Shown here one piece after another: positions 1-6,435 of a stretch of 14,267 bases of DNA. The position numbers and the translations under genes were made by a program. The first letter of the stretch is position 1; each line of letters begins with the position of its first letter. Origin of the DNA: Pseudomonadota bacterium (GTDB taxonomy: Bacteria; Myxococcota_A; Polyangia; Polyangiales; Polyangiaceae); the NCBI GenBank assembly GCA_023402175.1, contig JAEXCN010000377.1:1-14267 (forward strand), in the 5' to 3' direction. Below the pieces are notes generated by a model that ran no database searches, was not told the origin of the DNA, and saw only the letters and a list, made by a program, of their open reading frames with translations.

Positions 1-66
1 AGACAACATCACGCTCCGCTCTCGCGGCTACGTGACCGGGCCGTTTCGAAGACGACGAGGTGCGCG

Positions 67-120
67 CTAGCGGCGAAGAGCGGAGAGACTCGAGAAACCG
101 TCTTGTGCAATGGGCTTCAT
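67..120 (-). other. 17-codon ORF with strong Shine-Dalgarno; possible leader peptide
   Basis: Reading the minus strand, AGGAGGT (126-132) is followed by a 5-nt spacer and an ATG at 118-120, an almost ideal ribosome-binding site. The ORF encodes MKPIAQDGFSSLSALRR and stops at TAG (67-69). It could be a leader peptide for a leftward gene beginning near base 9, or a chance match. No homology is recognised, and codon use in so short a stretch is not informative. Confidence 0.2.
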
Positions 121-197
121 GGTTCACCTCCTGCCACGCGCCGCGCAGCTCGATGAATCTGACCGTCATCGCAGACGCTGTCAAGGAAGCGCAAGGT

Positions 198-229
198 CAC
201 TGACGCGGACCTCAGTGCGTCAGCGCTGA
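198..229. promoter_or_regulatory. Nested inverted repeats upstream of the DUF4253 gene
   Basis: Three overlapping symmetrical elements are visible. CACTGA (198-203) pairs with TCAGTG (212-217). CTGACGC (200-206) pairs with GCGTCAG (217-223). Bases 212-218 pair with 223-229 around a GTCA tetraloop, with one G-T pair; this stem contains the perfect palindrome TCAGCGCTGA (220-229). The folds are mutually exclusive and end 10 nt before the ATG at 240. They could be an operator or an RNA structure covering the translation start. There is no T-run, so an intrinsic terminator is unlikely. Confidence 0.35.
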
Positions 230-239
230 ATCCGACGAG

Positions 240-1715
240 ATGGAGGAAGGCTCGGAGAAGCCTCGAGCACGCTGCGCTTGGCGACGCGCCGAGCGCCTTG
301 CCGCGGCGGGCGAGACGGCGGACGCTTCGAACATGGCCGCTGGGAATAGGTCTCCAATCGAGCTCGCACGCGCCGCGTTGCTGCTCGCAGCGCACGATCC
401 TTACGGACGCCGCCGACCCGGCGAGGTCCTGGAGCGCGCGAGCGTTCGTCGACACGCATTCGGCTGGGGGACGCCGACGCTGTGCTGGAAACTCTCGGTT
501 GTCGCGGCGGGGCCAGTCGCGCTGGATGATGCATCTCACCTGACGGAGGACGAGGCTGCGAAGCTTCTCGATGTCGCGGCGCACGCTGGGCAGGCGCTCG
601 TGGTCGAGGTTGGCCTGCTCGATCTCGCGACGACACTTGCAGCGCTGGCCGCCGAGGGCGGAGCCTGCGCCCGTATCGCCAAACTGCTCGGGCTCACCCG
701 TGCAGACGTGTGCGCGGCGCTCGAGGAGCAGGGCCTGGACGTGGAGGCGCGGACACTGGGCGGCGTTCCTTGGTTGCAGCTCTCCACGGAGCACGCCTCG
801 AGAGAGGTGGAGGTCGTCGCGTCCGAGGGGGACTCTAGCGACGGCCGATTGCCTCTGCGTCGTGCGCTCGCGCTGAAGCCTGATGTCCGTCTGGGTGACC
901 GGTTTGCCCTTTCCGTCGGCTGTCGTGAGCTCGACGCTTTCCTAGCGGCCTTCTCGGAGCCGGAGCCTGTCGGCTGGCTCACGCCGGAGCAGCTCTTCAC
1001 GTTCCGCTCGGGCGGCATCGAAGAAGAGTTTCTGCTCGAGGGCGACGAGCGCGACGCTCTGGTGTCGCTCGTTGCCCACATCGACGATCATCGCATGCAG
1101 CGACTGTTCGACGATGGCAAGACGCAAGCAACGGTCTTCCGTTGTCCAGCGTCCACCCTGAGGAGCACCATCGAATCATTGCGTGCACGGCACGCTGGCG
1201 GCGGAAGCTGGTGGCCCGTGCTGATCGGAAGCGACGCGGATCTGACCAACACCCGTGAGGCTCGATCCCATGCGGCTCCGCGCGCGAGCGCAGACGTGCT
1301 GGCGGCGGCTCGACCCCCTGCCGTTTCGGGACGGTCGGCGGCTTCCCTGGCGCTCGATGAGGTCCTCGAGATCGACGCCGAGCACGTTTGGGTTGCGCTC
1401 GTGCCCGTTGCGCATTCCTTCGAGGTGCCTGCGCACTTCCAATGCCGACACAACGCCACGCCGAAGCCCGAGGTTCTCGTCGAGCTTCTCTGGCGGCTGG
1501 AGCATCGCTTCGGCGCAGCGGTGCTCGAGTACCGGTACGACACGATCGTTCTCGACGTTGCTGATCCCCGATCGTTCGCGCACGACGACTTGGTCGCGAT
1601 CGCGCGGGAGCTTTCTCGCGTGTGCCCCGCCTTGCTCGATCAGGACTTCGCCTCCGCAGACCGCCTCGCACGAGCGCTTGGAGCCTCTCGTCGCTGGACG
1701 CTCTGGTGGGACTAG
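240..1715 (+). CDS. DUF4253 domain-containing protein with long N-terminal extension
   Basis: The protein has 491 residues. The last ~100 (about 392-491) match my memory of DUF4253: a VPAHF segment, a block 'LLWRLEHRFGAAVLEY', an 'ARELSRVCPALLDQ' helix and the hallmark C-terminal WWD (here RRWTLWWD). Residues ~297-330, with GGGSWWPVLIG, fit the earlier part of the same family. The biochemical role of DUF4253 is unknown; members are soluble. The N-terminal ~290 residues are not recognised. Residues ~142-166 (ARIAKLLGLTRADVCAALEE) resemble a helix-turn-helix but no DNA-binding role is claimed. No signal peptide or membrane segment is visible. The start is uncertain: ATG 240 lacks a good ribosome-binding site, and ATG 333 (residue 32) is the alternative, preceded by GGCGGA at some distance. 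The 3' end overlaps the next gene by about 10 bases if that gene starts at GTG 1706. Confidence 0.8.
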   Translation: MEEGSEKPRARCAWRRAERLAAAGETADASNMAAGNRSPIELARAALLLAAHDPYGRRRPGEVLERASVRRHAFGWGTPTLCWKLSVVAAGPVALDDASHLTEDEAAKLLDVAAHAGQALVVEVGLLDLATTLAALAAEGGACARIAKLLGLTRADVCAALEEQGLDVEARTLGGVPWLQLSTEHASREVEVVASEGDSSDGRLPLRRALALKPDVRLGDRFALSVGCRELDAFLAAFSEPEPVGWLTPEQLFTFRSGGIEEEFLLEGDERDALVSLVAHIDDHRMQRLFDDGKTQATVFRCPASTLRSTIESLRARHAGGGSWWPVLIGSDADLTNTREARSHAAPRASADVLAAARPPAVSGRSAASLALDEVLEIDAEHVWVALVPVAHSFEVPAHFQCRHNATPKPEVLVELLWRLEHRFGAAVLEYRYDTIVLDVADPRSFAHDDLVAIARELSRVCPALLDQDFASADRLARALGASRRWTLWWD

Positions 1716-2815
1716 CGCTCCCCCGAGGTCCTTCAGCGGTTTCGCACGCGGATGTCCGGGCGGGAAGACGCTCTGCGCGGGCGGTGCTCCTGTCGCTCGG
1801 CATGCTCCTCGTCGCCACCGACGACGCGGCAGCGGAGCGGGCGCCCGAGCGCATCAGCCTCCAATATTCGGCGGCGGCGGAATGTCCGGATCGCGAGGAG
1901 CTCGTTCGCCGGATCTCCGCGTACACCACGCGCTGGACGCTCGAGGAGCCGAACGACGCGGCGCGCCGGTTCGTCGTCCGAATCGATCGACGCGACGAGC
2001 GCTACCTCGGCCGGCTCGAGCTGCGCGAGACGAGCGGCGACGCGGCCAGTCGCGCCATCGAGGACGACGATTGCGAGGATGTCGTGCTCGCGCTTGCGAT
2101 TGCCGTCGCGATCGCGATCGATCCGCACGCTGCGCTCGGTCCAGCAGCGCCCGATCCCGCCGAGGGAGATGCGCCACGAGACGAGTCCGCGACGCCGGAG
2201 CCTCGTGCGCCACGACGAGAAGAACCGAAGGCTCGGGCGGAGCACCCACCGAGGCCGGGCTCGGGCGACGCGGGGCAGGTCCCGCGGCTCGTCGGCGCGA
2301 TCGGCGCGCGCGGCGAGATGAACACCGCGGTCTCCGGCGTCATCGCGGTCGTCGATCTGTACGTCGAGACGGAATGGAGCTCTCCGATCGCGCGGCTGCC
2401 CTGGGTCCGGCCTGTCCTTCGCGCCGGCTTCCGAAAAAGCCTCCCGCGCACGAGTCGCGTGGGAGAGACCGAGGCGAGCATCGACTGGAGCGCAGTGCAG
2501 ATCGAGGCATGCCCAAGTCGATTCCGGTTGTCGTCGCAGATGTCGGCCGAGGGCTGTCTCGGATCGAACGTGGGCGTGCTCTCGGCGGAGGCGCGCGACG
2601 TTCCCGGGGCAAACACCACCCATCGCCCATGGTTCGACTACGGCGCGGTCGCCGCTGCGCGCTGGCAGGTACATCGAGGGTTGTTCGTCGATGCCGCCGC
2701 CGCCGTCTGGCTGCCTCTCATTCGGGATCGTCTGCGCATCGAGCCCGACGGGGTGGTCACGCACGCTCCGGGCGTAGGCTTTTCCGCCGGGATCGGTGGC
2801 GGCTGGCGGTTCTGA
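1706..2815 (+). CDS. Exported protein, probable outer-membrane beta-barrel, encoded upstream of the sigma factor
   Basis: The protein has 369 residues from GTG 1706. A Sec-type signal is visible: the basic RRSAR (residues ~21-25), then a hydrophobic stretch and an AAA cleavage site near residue 43. The mature N-terminal domain (about 50-140) contains the pattern YSAAAECPDREELVRRI, an 'RRDERYLGRLELRE' strand pair and 'DDDCEDVVLALAIAVAIAI'. I know this layout from myxobacterial proteins encoded next to ECF sigma factors. A proline- and charge-rich linker (about 145-205) leads to a C-terminal half with alternating polar/apolar strands, a likely disulfide pair (EACPS and EGCLG) and a final Phe in GGGWRF, as in beta-barrels inserted by BAM. 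The start is uncertain: an ATG at 1622 is in frame but lies inside the upstream gene, and the ATG at 1802 would destroy the signal peptide. Function unknown; envelope location is inferred. Confidence 0.75.
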   Translation: MGLALPRGPSAVSHADVRAGRRSARAVLLSLGMLLVATDDAAAERAPERISLQYSAAAECPDREELVRRISAYTTRWTLEEPNDAARRFVVRIDRRDERYLGRLELRETSGDAASRAIEDDDCEDVVLALAIAVAIAIDPHAALGPAAPDPAEGDAPRDESATPEPRAPRREEPKARAEHPPRPGSGDAGQVPRLVGAIGARGEMNTAVSGVIAVVDLYVETEWSSPIARLPWVRPVLRAGFRKSLPRTSRVGETEASIDWSAVQIEACPSRFRLSSQMSAEGCLGSNVGVLSAEARDVPGANTTHRPWFDYGAVAAARWQVHRGLFVDAAAAVWLPLIRDRLRIEPDGVVTHAPGVGFSAGIGGGWRF

Positions 2816-2859
2816 GTCGATTTTCTGATCGTTCCGGGCCTCGAGTTTCGTTTACGCCC

Positions 2860-3444
2860 ATGACGGCGACCTCCCACTCGTTTGCCGAGGGTGAAGATAC
2901 CCTGCCGCGCATGTCGAGGAGCCCCGCCGACGAGAGGCTGCACAACGCCGCCGACGCGCATTTCGACGGCGTTTGGCGGTTCCTGCGTGCGCTCGGCGTG
3001 CCGTCTGGGACGCTCGACGATGCCGTGCAGGAGGTCTTCCTCGTCGCGGCGTACAAGCTCGATGACATCCGGCCCGGTGCCGAGAAGGCATTCCTGTTCG
3101 GCACGGCCGTCCGCATCTCGCGCGAGCTCCGAAGGAGACACGCCCGTGAGGAGCTCGTGCGCGATCCGGACGACGAGACACTCGAGCCGACCGACGAGTG
3201 GACGCCGGAGGCATCGCTCGACCGGAAACAGGAGAGGGACCTGCTCGCGCATCTGCTGCACGGGCTGCCCGACGAGCTTCGTGCGGTGTTCGTGCTCTAC
3301 GAGCTCGAAGACCATTCCGTCCCCGACATCGCGTCGTTGCTCGACATCCCTGTCGGCACCGCCTCTTCGCGCCTGCGTCGCGCGCGGGAGAAGGTCGAGG
3401 TTCGATTGCAGAAGCTGCAGACGAAGATGCGAGGCGAACGATGA
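2860..3444 (+). CDS. RNA polymerase ECF-type sigma-70 factor
   Basis: The protein has 194 residues, a usual ECF sigma length. Region 2 spans about 31-95: AHFDGVWRFLRALGVP, then the core-binding DDAVQEVFLVAAYKL (53-67) and AFLFGTAVRISRELRRR for -10 recognition. A short acidic linker follows. Region 4 (about 126-185) begins LLHGLPDELRAVFVLYELE and has the -35 binding helix-turn-helix HSVPDIASLLDIPVGTASSR at 152-171, followed by LRRAREK. It would direct core polymerase to a dedicated promoter set, presumably including its own operon. The stop codon overlaps the next start (ATGA), and that neighbour has the architecture of a membrane anti-sigma factor. ATG 2860 has no clear ribosome-binding site; ATG 2911 (residue 18) is also possible, since conserved sequence begins only near residue 25. 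The preceding gene ends 44 bases upstream, leaving room for a promoter. Confidence 0.95.
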   Translation: MTATSHSFAEGEDTLPRMSRSPADERLHNAADAHFDGVWRFLRALGVPSGTLDDAVQEVFLVAAYKLDDIRPGAEKAFLFGTAVRISRELRRRHAREELVRDPDDETLEPTDEWTPEASLDRKQERDLLAHLLHGLPDELRAVFVLYELEDHSVPDIASLLDIPVGTASSRLRRAREKVEVRLQKLQTKMRGER

Positions 3445-4142
3445 CGGGGCCCAGGCGTTTGAGAGAAGAGAGCGATCTGTTCGCGAGCCTCGTCGCGGAC
3501 GCGAAGAGGCAGGCGCCGCCGCCGGACGCGCTCCGGACCTTGCATCGGACCCTCGAGCAGCGCCCGAGGGCGAAGGTGGCGACGCGTGGGAGGTGGACGC
3601 GCACGGTGATCGCCGGTGCCGGAGGCATCGCGCTCCTCGGCGCGCTCACCGCAAACCTGTGGCCTCGGCACGAGCCGGTTCCCGCGGCACCGCCCATCGC
3701 GGCGACGTCGTCCGCCCGCGTGGAGATTGCGCCGCCGACGGAGCCGATCACCCATGCCGTTCCGTCGATGGCGGTCGACGACCTGCCGGATTCGAAGGTG
3801 ATGGCCAGTCCGCGCCCGCGTAGCCTCCCGACGCCGTCCCCCTCCGCCCAGCCGGTGGTCTCGGCGAAGCCGCGGCGCGAGATCGACCTCGTGGCGGAGG
3901 CGCGCGCCGCGCTTTCGCGCGGTGATGCACGCGGCTGTCTCGCGGCCGTGGATCGACATGAGCAGGAGTTCCCTGCGGGGCAGCTCGCGCTCGAGATGAA
4001 GGTGATGCGGATCGAAGCGACGCTCGCGAGCGGCGATCGCGCGGGTGCACGTGCCCTCGCGCAAGAGTACCTCGCGAAGCATTCGGGCAGCGCCTACGAC
4101 ACTCGTGTCCGCTCGCTTGCTGCATCGACGGAGGAGCGATGA
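3441..4142 (+). CDS. Single-pass membrane protein with TPR-like periplasmic tail, probable anti-sigma factor
   Basis: The protein has 233 residues. The N-terminal ~52 are cytoplasmic and contain LREESDLFASLVADAKRQ and LRTLHRTLEQ helices. One membrane helix follows (TVIAGAGGIALLGALTANLW, about 55-74), then a Pro/Ala/Ser-rich stretch (about 78-145) and a helical C-terminal domain (about 148-233) of the TPR or YbgF-like type: VAEARAALSRGDARGCLAAV, then ALEMKVMRIEATLASGDRAG and ALAQEYLAKHSGSAY. The order matches myxobacterial proteins encoded just after ECF sigma factors. No HxxxCxxC zinc motif of the ZAS class is present, so the anti-sigma role comes from position and topology. GAGG (3431-3434) lies 6 nt before the ATG, and the start overlaps the sigma stop (ATGA). 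Expected role: hold the sigma factor at the inner membrane and release it on an envelope signal. Confidence 0.8.
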   Translation: MTGPRRLREESDLFASLVADAKRQAPPPDALRTLHRTLEQRPRAKVATRGRWTRTVIAGAGGIALLGALTANLWPRHEPVPAAPPIAATSSARVEIAPPTEPITHAVPSMAVDDLPDSKVMASPRPRSLPTPSPSAQPVVSAKPRREIDLVAEARAALSRGDARGCLAAVDRHEQEFPAGQLALEMKVMRIEATLASGDRAGARALAQEYLAKHSGSAYDTRVRSLAASTEER

Positions 4143-5251
4143 CGGCTCGACTCGTCGGGGGCACGCTCCTCATCGCGACGGGAACCTTCCTCGCGTTCGC
4201 GTGCGGGCTCCCCTCGTCCCATGACGTCGTCATCGCCACGCGGGTCGACGCGGCTCCGCCGAGCTTCGTCGATCCCGATGCTGCCGAGGCGTCGGCACCG
4301 GACGGGAGCGGGGCGACGATCGCGCTCTGCGCGACGAGCGAGTGTCCGGCTGGGCGGATCACATGCCCGAACAACCCGTTCCCGTGCGCGGTCGACTTGA
4401 CCACCGACGACGACAACTGCGGTGCGTGCGGCCATCACTGCCCGAAGCTCGAAGCGACGGCTCACGGAGACGCCCTCCACGCCGACGCGATCTGCGTGAA
4501 AGGCGCCTGCCAGCTCGTCTGCAAGAGCGGCTTTGCCGACTGCAACGGCTTCGTCGAGGACGGGTGCGAGGTGAACCTCGCGCAGGACAAGCAGCACTGC
4601 GGCGCATGCGGAACGGCGTGTACCGGCTCGGACGCGTGCTTCATGGGAACGTGCGTCTGTTCGATCGAAGGCAGCTGTGGGACGTGCGGCGACGTCTGCC
4701 CGCGGAACACGAACCCTCCGTTCCTGCGGGAATGGCATGCGGAGTACGGATGCGTCGGGGGGCTTTGCAATGCGCCGACGTGCTCCTTCGGATGGGACGA
4801 CTGCAACGGCGACTTTCCGCAGAGCGTCGACGGTAACGGCTGCGAGACGAACCTCGACAACGATCGGAACAACTGCGGCCAGTGCGGGCGTGCCTGCGCG
4901 GCCGGCGAGATCTGCATACGCGGCAAGTGCGAGTGTCCGTGCGGCGCCCCGTGTTTCCAGGCTCGGATCAACACGGACCTCGAGAACTGCGGCGGCTGCG
5001 GATTCCGGTGTCCGGGCGTCGGCAATCCGCGAATGGTCCACGGCGCACCGGTCTGCGATGAAGGCGTGTGCGACTTTCGATGTGACTCGCGGTGGGCAGA
5101 CTGCGACGGCGACAATCAGAACGGCTGCGAGACGAACCTCGCGAGCGATCCGCTCAACTGCGGTGGCTGCAACGTGCGTTGCGACGGCATCGAAGGACAG
5201 GCCTGCGTCGACGGGAAGTGCACGATGAAAGAATGCGGGGTGGTCCAGTGA
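4139..5251 (+). CDS. Cysteine-rich exported protein with DNCGxCGxxC repeats, probable lipoprotein
   Basis: The protein has 370 residues, about 49 of them cysteine. A signal sequence ends at C22 (TFLAFAC); the -3 position is Ala rather than Leu, so lipidation is likely but not certain. Five copies of an NCGxCGxxC-type motif occur near residues 92 (DNCGACGHHC), 151 (QHCGACGTAC), 244 (NNCGQCGRAC), 282 (ENCGGCGFRC) and 339 (LNCGGCNVRC). Three are preceded by a DCNG/DCDGD...GCExNL block whose acidic residues recall a calcium loop. Such repeats, resembling the plant Stig1 pattern, are common in secreted Myxococcota proteins. The fold must be disulfide-stabilised outside the cytoplasm; the ligand is unknown. 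A strong ribosome-binding site, GGAGGAG (4130-4136), sits just before the ATG, which overlaps the upstream stop (ATGA). The next gene begins within the stop codon (GTGA). Confidence 0.85.
   Translation: MTARLVGGTLLIATGTFLAFACGLPSSHDVVIATRVDAAPPSFVDPDAAEASAPDGSGATIALCATSECPAGRITCPNNPFPCAVDLTTDDDNCGACGHHCPKLEATAHGDALHADAICVKGACQLVCKSGFADCNGFVEDGCEVNLAQDKQHCGACGTACTGSDACFMGTCVCSIEGSCGTCGDVCPRNTNPPFLREWHAEYGCVGGLCNAPTCSFGWDDCNGDFPQSVDGNGCETNLDNDRNNCGQCGRACAAGEICIRGKCECPCGAPCFQARINTDLENCGGCGFRCPGVGNPRMVHGAPVCDEGVCDFRCDSRWADCDGDNQNGCETNLASDPLNCGGCNVRCDGIEGQACVDGKCTMKECGVVQ
4835..4856 (+). repeat. 22-bp direct repeat, copy 1, in the cysteine-rich gene
   Basis: Identical over 22 bases to 5120-5141. 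Both encode NGCETNL and part of the next codon. The flanking sequence is similar but diverged, consistent with internal duplication of a repeat module or strong constraint on this block. Confidence 0.9.
5120..5141 (+). repeat. 22-bp direct repeat, copy 2, in the cysteine-rich gene
   Basis: Identical to 4835-4856 and in the same reading frame (NGCETNL). It marks the last repeat module of the protein. The two copies start 285 bases apart, exactly 95 codons, so unequal recombination between them would keep the frame. Confidence 0.9.
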
Positions 5252-6435
5252 CGCCGGCAACCGGGTGGATGCGCGTCGGGCTGCTTGCATGCGCCGCCGT
5301 CGGTCTTCCGTTCGCGTGCGCGAGCCAGGACGATCCAGCAGCGAGCCCCGAGGAGCCGGAGCCGTCGAAGATCCCCGAGCTGCCGACCGACGCGGGCGGA
5401 GCGGAGACGTTGCCGGACGTGGACGCGGGGACGAGATGCAGCGCATCGAAGATCTGCGTCGAGAAGGTGCCGATCGACGAGTTCGTTCACCTGACCTCCG
5501 TCTGGGGATCGAGCGCGAACGACGTGTGGGCCGTCGGCGCGCACGGCACCGTGCTCCATTACGACGGCACCGCGTGGAAGAAGGCCGACGTGGCCACGGC
5601 GAACGGAGGTCTCGTCTACACGCTCCGGAGCGTCTGGCTCGAGCGCCCGGACGATGTCTGGATCGTCGACGGGACCACTCAGTCCGGAGGCGGCGGCATC
5701 CTCCGACATTCGTCGGGCTGGAGTGGTCCGAGCGCGGTCGCGTGGTCGTTCTTCACACCGGACGAGCCGTTCGGGTTCGAGCCGCTCGTCGTGCGTGGCA
5801 AGGGCAGCACCGTGTGGATCGCGCATGCTGGGTTTCGCATGCTCGAGACGTTCGACGGATGGTCCGCGGACGGTCCGAGCGCGTCTCGAACGTTCGCTCC
5901 GCCGAACATGGGCTCGGTCACGGCGCTCGCCGTCACGCGTGCGGACGAGGTGTGGGCCGCGGGCAGCTGCGACGACGAGAGCTTCGTGAGCCACTTCGGC
6001 TGTGTGTTCCGCGGCAGCCTCGTCGCCGGGCCGGCGCCGCCGACGTGGGAGTTCGAGCCATACGACAGCCAGACGGACAAGGTCTTGCGCGCCGCGTGGG
6101 GCGACGAGAGCGGCGTATGGCTCGCCGGCGAGGCGGGCACGCTGCGCAGGGGGACACGGGCCGCCGTGCCGAACGGGAAGCTCGAAGTCGTGACGAGCCC
6201 GGTGGTCGCCGATCTCGAGGCCGTCTTCGGCTTCGCCGCCGACGACGTGTGGGCCGTCGGCGAAGCGAGCACCGTTCTCCACTGGGATGGCGCGGTGTGG
6301 ACGAAGCTTTCGACACCGTTCGACGGCGAGAGCAACCGGCCCGCGCTCCACGCGGTGTGGGGCAGCTCGTCGAAAGACATCTGGATCGCCGGCGACGGAA
6401 CGATGCTCCGCTACCGCGAGGAGAAAACACCATGA
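5248..6435 (+). CDS. Exported beta-propeller-like protein, first of two paralogues
   Basis: The protein has 395 residues from GTG 5248, or 388 from ATG 5269. The signal peptide ends at C24 (VGLPFAC). Pro at -3 is unusual for a lipobox, and an A-C-A signal peptidase I site overlaps it. An acidic, Pro-rich tether (about 26-65) is followed by a cysteine pair, CSASKIC, and then by repeats of the myxobacterial 'SVWGSSANDVWAVGAHGTVL' type: near residues 85, 128 (DDVWIVDG), 228 (DEVWAAGSC), 281 (SGVWLAGEAGT), 325 (DDVWAVGEASTVLHWDGAVW) and 369 (KDIWIAGDGTMLRY). These repeats are expected to form a beta-propeller on the cell surface; ligand unknown. The GTG start overlaps the preceding TGA (GTGA), favouring 5248. 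The next gene overlaps by ATGA and is a paralogue. Function cannot be specified. Confidence 0.85.
   Translation: MTPATGWMRVGLLACAAVGLPFACASQDDPAASPEEPEPSKIPELPTDAGGAETLPDVDAGTRCSASKICVEKVPIDEFVHLTSVWGSSANDVWAVGAHGTVLHYDGTAWKKADVATANGGLVYTLRSVWLERPDDVWIVDGTTQSGGGGILRHSSGWSGPSAVAWSFFTPDEPFGFEPLVVRGKGSTVWIAHAGFRMLETFDGWSADGPSASRTFAPPNMGSVTALAVTRADEVWAAGSCDDESFVSHFGCVFRGSLVAGPAPPTWEFEPYDSQTDKVLRAAWGDESGVWLAGEAGTLRRGTRAAVPNGKLEVVTSPVVADLEAVFGFAADDVWAVGEASTVLHWDGAVWTKLSTPFDGESNRPALHAVWGSSSKDIWIAGDGTMLRYREEKTP

Larger units (their letters stand above)
1..239. other. Left-edge region without a confident gene
   Basis: No convincing gene lies here. On the + strand, the frame beginning at base 2 is open from the window edge to a TAG at 68-70 and could be the last 22 codons of a gene starting outside, but it is too short to judge. 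On the minus strand a 17-codon ORF with a strong ribosome-binding site sits at 67-120 (separate entry). An ATG at 7-9 on the minus strand, with a GGAG just upstream, could start a leftward gene outside the window. Bases 198-229 hold nested inverted repeats (separate entry). Confidence 0.4.

Noticed and set aside
117..794. Minus-strand open frame of 225 codons ending at the small SD-preceded ORF
   Set aside because: The TGA/ATG overlap is suggestive, but the translation is Arg/Cys-rich and antisense to the DUF4253 gene, whose frame is the better supported.
1255..2859. Upstream in-frame extension of the sigma factor gene to 1255
   Set aside because: The extra ~535 residues are Arg/Ser-rich shadow sequence of the DUF4253 and exported-protein genes; the sigma domain starts after 2911.
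4139..5251. Naming the Cys-rich protein as tryptophan synthase alpha chain, a label I recall on similar myxobacterial proteins
   Set aside because: The sequence is a secreted Cys-repeat protein with no TIM-barrel features, so the label would be an annotation error.
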